This document shows, piece after piece, positions 35,479 to 45,284 of a stretch of 64,000 nt of DNA. How positions within the stretch are numbered: position 1 is the stretch's first letter; the number at the start of each line of letters is the position of its first letter. The notes beneath the pieces are model-generated. The model saw only the letters and a program-made list of their open reading frames with translations, had not been told where the DNA came from and ran no database searches. Position numbers and translations under genes: made by a program. The DNA comes from Utricularia gibba (taxonomy: Eukaryota; Streptophyta; Magnoliopsida; Lamiales; Lentibulariaceae). The stretch is taken from contig CM007990.1 in NCBI GenBank assembly GCA_002189035.1, positions 6,128,501 through 6,192,500 on the forward strand, written 5' to 3'.

Positions 35479-38331
35479 TCAAATTTCATACGTCATGCCT
35501 ACTCGCAACATCCTGGCATGTGGAATGGCCAGCGTTTGGTCCGCCTGCCGGAAATTTTGTCTCAACAAGTTATATGCCTTGTTGATCACAAACTTCCTTA
35601 GCAAGTTCGATCCCTCCACCGCCACCACCTCCGCCTCTCCGATGAGGTAGAACACGCCTTGCTCCATCGCCCGCTCTACAAATTTCACCTCCTCCTCCGC
35701 CTCCCGGCGACTGTCCCGGTCCAAGGATTGAATTGGTCCGTTGGGATTGGAATGACGAAATGGATTTGTTCTGGTGAAGGCGGCCGCTTCATCCGTAGCA
35801 GACCTGAGATTCTGTTCAAGGATGAACGATTTGAGTTTTTCTATGAGCTGCATCTCGAATTCCTCTCCCTTCTTTATGATGTCTTTGTACCCGTATCGGA
35901 CGACGCAACGGAAAATTCGATACTGCCTAGGCTCCACCTGCCGGAAAAGGAACCGCTCCTCTGGCAACACCCTGCTGATGGGAATGGACTTTATGGAGAC
36001 GAAGATGACGACCGAGTGAAAAGAGGGCACATTCCGAACGAAGTGGGGGAAGATTGGGGGTATCCCCTCAACGAGCTCTGCGTACAGAAGTCCAATTCCC
36101 GGGAGTCTGTTGATGTTAGCATCGGTGGCCAACTGTCTGACGTATTCGCTAGAGACTTTGTGTTTGAGCTCATACATGTAACGATGAACGTGGGTGTAAT
36201 GCCAAACTCCCATGATTGTCAGCAGCACGGCGGCGAAGCACAGGGGAAGGTACCCTCCCTCTGTGAACTTCACCAGGACTGAAGACATGTAGATCAGCTC
36301 TATCGAGATGAAAACTCCAAAGAACAGGGAGATGACCCATATGCTCGTCTTCCAAATCACCACCATGATTAGGCTAACCATGCAGGTGGTTATCAGCATC
36401 ACGGTCAGAACGGCGATACCTGCAACAAAATGACTAGTTTTAGCAGGGGGCCCAATATCATGTTTCTGTGCTTGATGAGTGATTCTGCTCTCTTATGCTC
36501 TGCTCACCGTAAGCATTCCCGATATTGGTGGTGTTTTTGAAGCCCAAAGTGACTAAAACGCAGGCGATCATGAGAATGTAGTTGATTTCAGGGATATAAA
36601 CTTGACCCTCATACTTGGGCGAGGTGTGAATGACCTTCATTCTCGGGAAGCATCTGAGGCTGAGGGATTGAGAAATGATGGCGAAGGCGCCAGAGATCAT
36701 GGCCTGGCTGGCGATGATGGCTGCCATAACGGCGACCACAAACGTCGGCCAGTACAGGGGACCTACAAAAACAAAACAAAACAACACAGATCAGGATGTA
36801 TTTGATTCTCTCTTCTACGTAAAGAAGGCACTCACTCGGTATGCAGGCGTAAAAAGTGTTGCCAACGTTTTCAGGGAATTTGGTTAGATATGCGCCTTGT
36901 CCGATGTATGCCAGACATAATGCAGGAAAAACAAGCGTAGAGAAACTTATTTGGACGGCGCGAACATTGAAATGTCCCAGATCAGCAAACATCGCTTCCG
37001 TTCCTGATGAAACACAAGGATATGTAGTGAGAACGGGGGGGCAGGGTAGAATATGCTGAGTGTATTTTGAAGAAACCAGCCTGTGATGCAGAGAAAAACG
37101 CCGCCTAAAGAAACCCAACCAGTTTTTCCATTCCTCCGGAAGTAATCAACTATGTATTTTGGATTGAAGGCACGCAAGACAGTCACGTCATACTTGATCA
37201 GGTTGTACACCCCAATTCCAGCTATGAAGGAGAACCACACGCAGATTGCCGGAGCAAACGTGTAGCCAACTTTGTCTGTCCCGAATCGTTGCACGCTGAA
37301 CAGGACTACCAATATGGTTGCAGAAATATAGGCCACGGAATCTGCACCACCGACACCAGAAAGCATCCATAATGTGACTGCGCAAAATTAGCATGTAGTA
37401 GTATTCGTAGTTGCTTACCGCCATGGAGACCCTTGATTCCACTCACCGCGGAAAGAACTGAAAATGAAGAAAGGAAGAAAAGGGTTAAGTAGAGACTAGT
37501 GTGGTGTTCAAGATGCCACGATATATTTACCGGAGATACTAGGCGTGAGAACGCCATCTCCCATCACCATAGAAGTTCCTAATATTGCGCAGAGAAAGAG
37601 AGCAACTTTAGCAAAGGCACTTGACTCGAGCTTGTTCTTGATCATTTGTGATCGTCCAAGTCGAGATGGGGGCACCTCAAGCTCATAATTGGATAGATTT
37701 CTATCCTCAGGTTGGTGATTTGGCATAAGACTAACGTTGGCGTACCGACATAGTTTGGAATACAATGCAAATGTTCCTCCTAAAGAGACAAAGCCAGAGG
37801 AGCATCCATCACTCTGTCTTGTTTTTAAATGGCACTTCTATCTATCATCAAAGTTAGGGAGGCCGATATTACCGTCACCGTTGTCGTTGGCCCACAGGAC
37901 GATGAACACGTATTTGATGAATGGTACCAAGGCTATGGTATAGATTATGAGGGATATGACACCCAGTATATCCTGTGTGTTTTTTATCCCATCTGTAAAG
38001 GTGCTGGCGTAAACATACAAAGGGGAAGTTCCAATGTCTCCGTAGATTACTCCGATACTCTGAAACGCCAAGTGCAACGTTGTCTGCCAACATCCCTATT
38101 CAAATTCAACTTTCAGATCATCTGCATAAACTCAAGATATCCGTATAGTAAATCAAAGGTAGTGGTTATTAAGATGACCGGAGCTCCAGCATGGTGCCCT
38201 GGAGAAGAGAAAACATTTCCAGCTTCGACGTGCAAGGAGTCAACATGGCGGAGCCGTTCCCAGGATTCCTTGGTCGCTGCTGGGGCGGCACCGGGATTGT
38301 GCTCTGGTTTTCCATTCAAGCATGCCTCCAT
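35479..38331 (-). CDS. HAK/KUP/KT potassium transporter, cluster I-like (HAK5 type)
   Basis: Plasma-membrane potassium uptake carrier. Eight exons (38331-38179, 38095-37873, 37779-37531, 37457-37419, 37341-37081, 37003-36836, 36762-36508, 36419-35479) sum to 2289 nt, 762 aa. Family hallmarks are [20 protein letters not shown] in the first membrane segment, [56 protein letters not shown], and the cytosolic tail with [20 protein letters not shown] and [20 protein letters not shown]. It ends [12 protein letters not shown], as in cluster I. The exon 5/6 intron has a GC donor (ACAG|GC at 37080-37079) where its paralogue has GT. A TATATATA at 38392-38399 lies about 60 bp upstream of the ATG. Head-to-head with the next transporter, with the same exon structure. 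Confidence 0.92.
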
Positions 38332-38391
38332 TTCCCTTCCACCACAAGGTAGCACACGTAGCTTTTGCGCTTTCTTAAGGCTAGACTAAAT

Positions 38392-38399
38392 GTATATAT
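38392..38399 (-). promoter_or_regulatory. TATA box of the minus-strand HAK gene
   Basis: TATATATA about 60 bp upstream of the chosen ATG, a fitting distance for a short 5' UTR. Confidence 0.45.
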
Positions 38400-40924
38400 A
38401 GGCTCTCCATAAGCAAGTTTCCGGGGAGAAACCGAGTCCTCTATTTATTTATTAACAGTTATTTCAAATGTATCGTGAACCACTTTTTTACTTGGTAGTC
38501 TGGCCATCAGCTGTTGGGGTTTGACCTTGGCGGATTTTCCTGATTCATATTAAATCCGAACTGGAAATTTTTCTTTTCAAATTATTGATCTTCAAAATCG
38601 AAGAGGGACGGAAAATACCCCTTGGCCAGCCAGCCCTCCGACACCATTCCCTTCCGTTTTCTTTAGACTCCCCTTGAATACAAACCATTTTTCAATAAAA
38701 AGGAGATTGACCTGATTTACAAACTCCTCCTACTACATAGATAGTGCTTTTAACACGTCATACAGCAGTCATCCAGGAATAATTATGTGGCTAATGGCGA
38801 ATAGATGACCTCGGCTCCTTTTTTTTGACACATCTTGTTCAACCGTTGAATGATTTGTAGAAATTCCATCAGCAAATTCGGGGATTAATGGTGCAGAGCC
38901 GCAGAAGTTTACTAGACGCTCTCCCGAAAGGGAGAATGCTGAATGTCCAGCACTTGCAATGACAGTACTTCATGGTGCTCACCATGAGAAAAAAGTTGCG
39001 ATCATAAGCAAGCATAAACCGTGTCATTCCGCCGTGGAGGCCCGTCCGGAATTTCGAAGCCTGGTGTCTGGGAAGTCCAGGAGAGGGCTGTTGCTAAAAA
39101 TCATAAAAAACTTGACTGTGGTGGAGTGTCAAGAATATGGTGGCCAGACCAGTCTTACCAGCACGGCCAGTTTAAGCTTGGATATTACCCGCTGACGACA
39201 TGTTGAACATAGGGGATATCGATTCCAAATCCCGCGACGTCAGTGCAGTCACGCTGTAGCTGCTCTCTTTGTGCATACTTTTAGTAACATCGTCGGTAGC
39301 CTTCTCCATCTGTTGATTTTAATTACTAAAACCCTCGGTACTTGTGAATGGTCGGTCGGTCACGGAAATAGTAAGCACTCTTTATTAATAAACTAAAAAC
39401 AAATATGTTAAATCAATTAACAAAAATTATTAAAAATGTATTCCATTCCTTTATTTATTCATCAATGTAAATACGAAGAAACATGACGTTTATATTTATA
39501 TTGACTATTAAATAATATTATATTTGCGTTCATTAAAATCTGACGACACGTCCAAAATGATGTTGGCCCAGTGACTCCAGATGCTCGAAGTGGGTGAGCC
39601 CAGGAGATTTGGATCTGGATCACAAATTAGGTCTGGGCCTCTCCGTACATGACTCGACACAGCACACTCACTATCCCAATCCGTATGTTTGAAAAATCTA
39701 TCTGCCTGGGCCTGGGGCCTGGGGGCTTCAAGTATATCCATATTATTTGAATGTACCGTTTATACGATGGAGGGGTAATTATAATGTATACGAATAAAAG
39801 AAAAATATCTCGCTATGAAAAGAAAAATAAATACCATAAATATCTCGTTATTGAAGAGCCTCGATATATATTGTCTGTTTGATCGTAAGATGATGCACTG
39901 GTGGTTTGAGTATTTGCGGTTAGTAATGAAGTCAAGTCAAGGAGCGCATCGCCGTGACGCAACGCCTGACTGACTTTTCTTGTTCTACTGCCACTATTGA
40001 CTTTGCAGCAAACGCGTTCATATTTCTTTCTTTCCTAAATGGCACACGTGTTGTGTTTTCATTGACACACTGACTTGGTTGCACATTCATAAACCTTCCT
40101 GCTAGTTCCTACTCTACTCCCAATCCCAAACTGAATTTTGTGTGTTTAATGGATGTGTAACTTGCTTCCTTTTAAAAAAATAAACTAATCACATCTGAAA
40201 AATAATATTCTTCTAAATAACCACATCTGAATAAAGTCGAATTCTAGTAGTAGACTGGGTGAACAGTCAACGCATGTGGGGACGGGCGATAATTTCTGGA
40301 TACCTGGTGCATGGTCGGTGGTGCCTAGAGAAAACGGCAAGAGGAAAACGCTGGGATCAATAATGCCACGTGTGTGTTAATGCTGGGTTGCCTTGCAAAT
40401 ATTTTCGTCGGTGGTCGTATGGAATTATTACAGACGCCCGCCCACCTCTTCTAGAAGACGAATGCAATTTGTGGTTTGTGCGCACCTGATATCAACCTTC
40501 TAATCAAAAAGTCCACAACTCATTCCCTTCCGTCCGCGGGCGCCCTCACCGCCCCTGGTTTATGCAATTCTACACTTGCCACTCTCACTCGACATAAAAA
40601 ACCCAAAAAGGAATAGACCAGATTTTTGAGTCCCACGTTATTTTAGGCAGAGTGATGTCATGCGCTTCCAGAAGACATGTTTTTGTTCCAATAATATAAC
40701 AAGTACGTTGGCACGTTGAGGTCTAGTTCAGTTCATGAAATAAGTGTATTCGATTATTCAGTGTGGTTTGTGTTCCTCCGGCGTGTTTAGCGGTATGTAT
40801 GTGGGTGGAGCCCCCTCAGCTCAGACATGGCATTTGAAAACTCCAGAAGTTGAGCGGTTGTTTGGAAATAAAATAACCCCCCAAAAAACGAGGCTAAACA
40901 TCTCTTGAATTTGGCCGCGGCGCC
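38400..40924. other. Shared upstream region of the HAK pair
   Basis: About 2.5 kb between two divergent transporter genes. At 38895-39200 there is a longer open frame (HGAHHEKKVAIISKH, then in another frame GGVSRIWWPDQSYQHGQF) that looks like a worn gene fragment, but I could not assign a family. The stretch 39400-39900 is AT-rich. No tRNA or transposon ends were recognised. Confidence 0.4.
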
Positions 40925-40930
40925 TATAAA
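40925..40930 (+). promoter_or_regulatory. TATA box of the plus-strand HAK gene
   Basis: TATAAA in CCTATAAAACA, 46 bp before the ATG. It implies a very short 5' UTR. Confidence 0.5.
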
Positions 40931-40970
40931 ACAAAGTAGACCAAGTTCCGCAGTTAGGGGATTTGGTGAT

Positions 40971-43859
40971 ATGGCGTCCCCTACTGCTACTGGATACCAA
41001 CGGGAATCAAGTTTCAGCGCCACATCCCAGAAGCAACTTCCCGACGCTAACAATAAAGGCCTCCATCATGCGGATTCTCTGAATGTCGAGGCCGGAGATG
41101 TTTCCACTGCTCCAAGCCATCGCGCCGGAGCTCCGGTAATCCCGTTGATCACCCATCCTACATGCTCGATTTCCCCGTGTTTTATCTACTGAGATCTGGA
41201 ACAGGCGAGTTGGCAGAGAACGTTGCGCTTGGCGTTTCAGAGCATCGGAGTAATATATGGAGACATCGGGACCTCGCCCCTGTACGTCTATTCCAGCACC
41301 TTCACAGAGGGAATCAAGAACAGAGATGACATCCTGGGTGTTCTTTCACTCATAATCTACACTGTAATTTTGATCCCCATCATCAAATACGTCTTCATCG
41401 TGTTGTGGGCTAACGATCACGGCGACGGTAAATCCCCGACCCCCATTCTTCGCTCTTTCTTTCTATGCAGCTACTGCTGCAATGATTTCTAGCGTTATAT
41501 TGATTAGGAGGAACTTTTGCACTGTACTCAAAAATCTGCCGGTACGCCAAAGTCAGTCTCATACCAAATCATCAACCCGAGGATAGAAGCCTATCCAACT
41601 ATGAGGTGCTCGAGGAGGCACAGTCATCTCTACTTGGACGATCTAAATTAATCAAAAACAAACTCGAGTCGAGTACCTACGCCAAGATTATCCTTTTTCT
41701 CTGCGCAATATTAGGAACTTCCATGGTGATCGGAGATGGTGTTCTCACTCCTAGCATCTCTGGTCAGAGAATGGAAAAGTCTTTTTTACTGTTAATTCAA
41801 TTCGACCCAACAGTACACGTATCCATAATTTTTTCTTTCTTCCCTTGCAGTTCTTTCTGCCGTCGGTGGAATCAAGGGTCTTCACGGAGGTAACCACATA
41901 CTCCGTTTGTGCAGGTGGGTGGAACCATGGAGATTATATCAATAAATTCATGTCCTTGCTCATGGTTGCAGATTCTGTTGTCTACATATCGGCAGCCATT
42001 TTGGTGGTTCTCTTCTGCGCGCAAAGATTCGGGACGGACAAAGTCGGTTACACTTTTGCGCCAGCGATCACCTTGTGGTTCTTGTTCATAGCGGGAATCG
42101 GTGTCTACAACTTGATCACCTACGACGTCTCCGTCTTGAGGGCTTTCAATCCGAGATACATAATCGATTACTTCCAGAGAAACGGAAAAACTGGATGGGT
42201 TTCTTTGGGTGGAGTTGTTCTCTGCATCACAGGTTCCCGCTTTCTTAAACGCTTCCTAAAGTCACTGCGCAAAACATGACTACCTCACGGTCATGTGGCT
42301 GACTATTACATGTGTTTGCTCCGTTCTATTATTCCATCAGGAACTGAGGCGATGTTTGCTGATCTGGGCCATTTCAATGTTCGTGCCATCCAAATAAGTT
42401 TCACAACCATGGTTTTTCCAGCTATATCGCTTGCCTACATCGGACAAGGTGCATACCTCACCAGATTCCCAGAAAACGTCAGCAATACTTTCTATGCCTC
42501 CATACCCAGTAAGTTGGCCATCCACTTTGTTTAATCGTCTCATAGCAGAGCAATGAGGCAAAAAACACAAACAGCTTGTGTTATTTTGTAGAACCAATCT
42601 ACTGGCCAATGTTCGTGGTAGCGGTTGTGGCTGCCATAATAGCCAGCCAAGCCATGATCTCCGGCACCTTTGCCATTATTTCTCAATCACTCAGTCTCGG
42701 CTGCTTCCCCAGAGTGAAAGTTATTCACACATCAGCCAAATACGAGGGCCAAGTCTACATTCCTGAAATCAACTACCTCCTCATGACCGCCTGTGTTGTG
42801 GTGACCTTAGCCTTCAAGACAACCACCAGCATCGGCAATGCATATGGTGATAAGATCAAAAAAATATCCTCAGATGATTATCAAAGCGTCCCTTTATTCA
42901 CAATCTTTCTTGCAGGTATTGCTGTTGTGGCTGTGATGCTGATCACAACCTCCATGGTGACTCTGATCATGCTTGTCATATGGAATACGAGTATATGGCT
43001 GATCGCGTTATTTTTCGGAGTGTTTATCACTATAGAAATTATCTACTTCTCATCTGTTTTGTTCAAGTTCACTCAGGGAGGCTACCTTCCTCTGGCCTTC
43101 GCAGCAGTGCTGATGACAGTCATGGGAATTTGGCACTACGTCCACAAACAACGTTACATGTACGAGCTGAGGCACAAGGTCTCGAGTGATTACGTCAAAC
43201 ACCTGGCGATCGACGCTAATATCAACAGATTGCCCGGAATAGGACTTCTATACGCAGAGCTCGTTCAGGGAATTCCCCCAATCTTCCCCCATTTTGTTCG
43301 AAATGTGCCCTCTGTTCATTCGGTCATCATCTTCGTGTCTATAAAGTCGATTCCCATCAGTAGGGTGTTGCCAGAGGAGCGATTCCTTTTCCGGCAGGTG
43401 GAGCCCAAGGAATATCGAGTATTCAGGTGCGTTGTCAGGTACGGATACAATGATGTGATCAAGGAGGCCAATGAGTTCGAGACTCAGCTGTTGGAGAGCC
43501 TGAAAGCCTTCATCCGCCGTGAGAATTACAACAATCTCATGACTGAATCAGCAGTAGCTGCTCCACCTCCTCACTCCAGTGCTCTCCTGGTAGCTGAGGA
43601 GTCGCTGGAGCAAGTACCAGCAGTGGAGTGCGAAGAGAGAGTTTCATCGATGCAATTCGTCGATAGAGCGATGGCGGAGGGCGTGTTCTACCTGATCGGA
43701 GAAGCGGAGGTGGTGGCGCGTCATGATTCCAACTTGTTGAGAAGTTTCGTGATCAACAAGGCCTACAGTTTCTTGAGGAAGAACTTCCGGGAGGCGGGGG
43801 AGACGCTGGCGATTCCGCGTGACAGAATGCTTCGCGTCGGTATGACCTACGAAATATGA
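40971..43859 (+). CDS. HAK/KUP/KT potassium transporter, cluster I-like (HAK5 type), second copy
   Basis: Paralogue of the transporter at 35479-38331. Eight exons (40971-41135, 41205-41427, 41508-41762, 41851-41889, 41972-42232, 42341-42508, 42592-42846, 42916-43859) sum to 2310 nt, 769 aa. Exons 2, 4, 5, 6 and 7 have exactly the same lengths as in the neighbour (223, 39, 261, 168, 255), showing descent from one gene. Motifs include [54 protein letters not shown] and [17 protein letters not shown], ending [12 protein letters not shown]. The copies differ most in the N-terminal ~45 residues and in the tail before the last 70 residues (here [16 protein letters not shown]). Intron 7 is 69 bp with no in-frame stop, so its retention would add 23 residues without breaking the protein. 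Confidence 0.94.
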
Positions 43860-44290
43860 AAAGCTATAATACAGCATAAAGACTAGAACGCAAAGCGTCC
43901 GAGTACATTGGCCAGCTCGGTGCCCCTAGTTGTGTGTGTGTGCGTGGATGATGAATTGATCACGGAATCAAAGCGGCCTTTCTGGTGGCGATTCAACTCC
44001 AACCCGGATACTTAAACAAGACTCAATCGTTTCCTAGCACAAAACCTGGTCTCTCGTTTTAGCCCGCTTTTCTTGAGTCCATGGTGGACTGTTTATCTGA
44101 TCCAACAAACTGTCCATAAACCGTGCAAAGCAAAACTTTTTCCATCTTGAACAGGGGCGAGTATTCCTTCAATCATACGCTCACCACAGAGTATGCATGG
44201 AGTAGTCAAGAGCTGTATTCTGCCCGATTGCTCTAGGAAGGCCATCAAATATGGGGATGGCTGCAGAAGAAAGAGCGTGAAAATCTGATT
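43860..44290. other. Spacer after the plus-strand HAK gene
   Basis: 3' UTR and spacer; a short TG run (GTGTGTGTGTGCG) lies near 43931-43945. No gene seen. Confidence 0.35.
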
Positions 44291-44818
44291 TTATGCTCCA
44301 CTTGGATGATTGCTATAAAGATGAAATGCTTCATTATCTGCACCTGGCAGACTTGGAATGCTTGATGGCATAGAGTGAATGGGCCATTGATATAGGGCTC
44401 GTACTGCCAGCTCGGAATCAGAAGACGTTCTACTGAAGACTTGGGTGGCTCTCAGAGCCAACACTTGTTGCCATGCTGCTGCACTACCATTAGGGATTCC
44501 CTCCTCCACAATTTTGCCAGTTTGGGTAGACAAAAAATCACTCTCTTTAACTTTTAACGCCTTCTCAACTAGCTTCAAAATCCATTCATCTGTGCCCAGT
44601 GCCCGTACAACATTCCCCATCACCTGACAAAAGAGGATCGTGGAGACCACCATAAGTCTTGTCTTATAGCAAATTTCCCATTTTCCGTGATACTCGATGG
44701 CGCTTGGGGATTGGGGAGTGGTGAAGGAGAAGGAGATGAAATAAGCTGACTGCAAACCCTTCCAGGATAGATTTTTATCTTCTTCCCAAGTTCCATAATA
44801 ATCTTGCCAGCTACTCAT
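44291..44818 (-). CDS. Unrecognised 175-codon reading frame
   Basis: I do not recognise the family. The frame starts MSSWQDYYGTWEEDKNLSWK and ends HLYSNHPSGA. From about residue 67 it has a helix-rich, well-composed segment (VMGNVVRALGTDEWILKLVE, GSAAAWQQVLALRATQVFSR, SELAVRALYQWP) that reads like real protein. The part before it is less protein-like and may contain an intron (VVSTILFCQ precedes VMGN like an acceptor tract). It could be a small gene, the last exons of a larger one, or a fragment of a duplicated gene. It stands alone between the HAK gene and the SNARE gene, with a 25-bp A run upstream. Confidence 0.45.
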   Translation of the reverse strand: MSSWQDYYGTWEEDKNLSWKGLQSAYFISFSFTTPQSPSAIEYHGKWEICYKTRLMVVSTILFCQVMGNVVRALGTDEWILKLVEKALKVKESDFLSTQTGKIVEEGIPNGSAAAWQQVLALRATQVFSRTSSDSELAVRALYQWPIHSMPSSIPSLPGADNEAFHLYSNHPSGA

Positions 44819-44937
44819 AAGTCATAGCTGGGGAAACTTGTCTGCGAAAACCAACGGTCATGGAAATGTATGAAGTGAAACATTTTGGACTCTACAGTAT
44901 ACAGTACAAAAACAAAGTATTGTATTTTACTGTCTAC

Positions 44938-44962
44938 AAAAAAAAAAAAAAAAAAAAAAAAA
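44938..44962 (+). repeat. Poly-A tract (25 nt)
   Basis: Uninterrupted A run between two divergent genes. On its own it could be the tail of an old retroinserted sequence, but no element is seen next to it. Confidence 0.85.
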
Positions 44963-45284
44963 CCAGTATCCTATTTTTAAATTTTGTAATAAAATAAACA
45001 ATTAATCTTTCAATGTTCCCTTCTCTCCCTTCGACGGAATGGTGTCTGGCAAACCCTCGGTTATATTCCAGATCTCAGCTTTCCGTCGACTAATCCCACT
45101 TCTTGCGTTCCAAGCAATCTGGATCCTTCTGCTTGCTTCTTATTTCTTTGGCTAGCTGATCCATATTTCCGGTGAGGCGATCTTACATCAAACGCCTTTA
45201 CTGACGTTTGTATTATCGAGATCTCTTCTTCTGCGGCGCTGGGCTCTTCTCAATTTTTGATTCAGATAAGTGACAGTCTCCGTG

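Noticed and set aside
35659-36282. 207-codon plus-strand ORF
   Set aside because: Lies antisense to the last exon of the HAK transporter; composition follows the codons of the real gene.
44938-44962. Poly-A run as the tail of a retroelement
   Set aside because: No element body, target-site duplication or reverse transcriptase remnant nearby.
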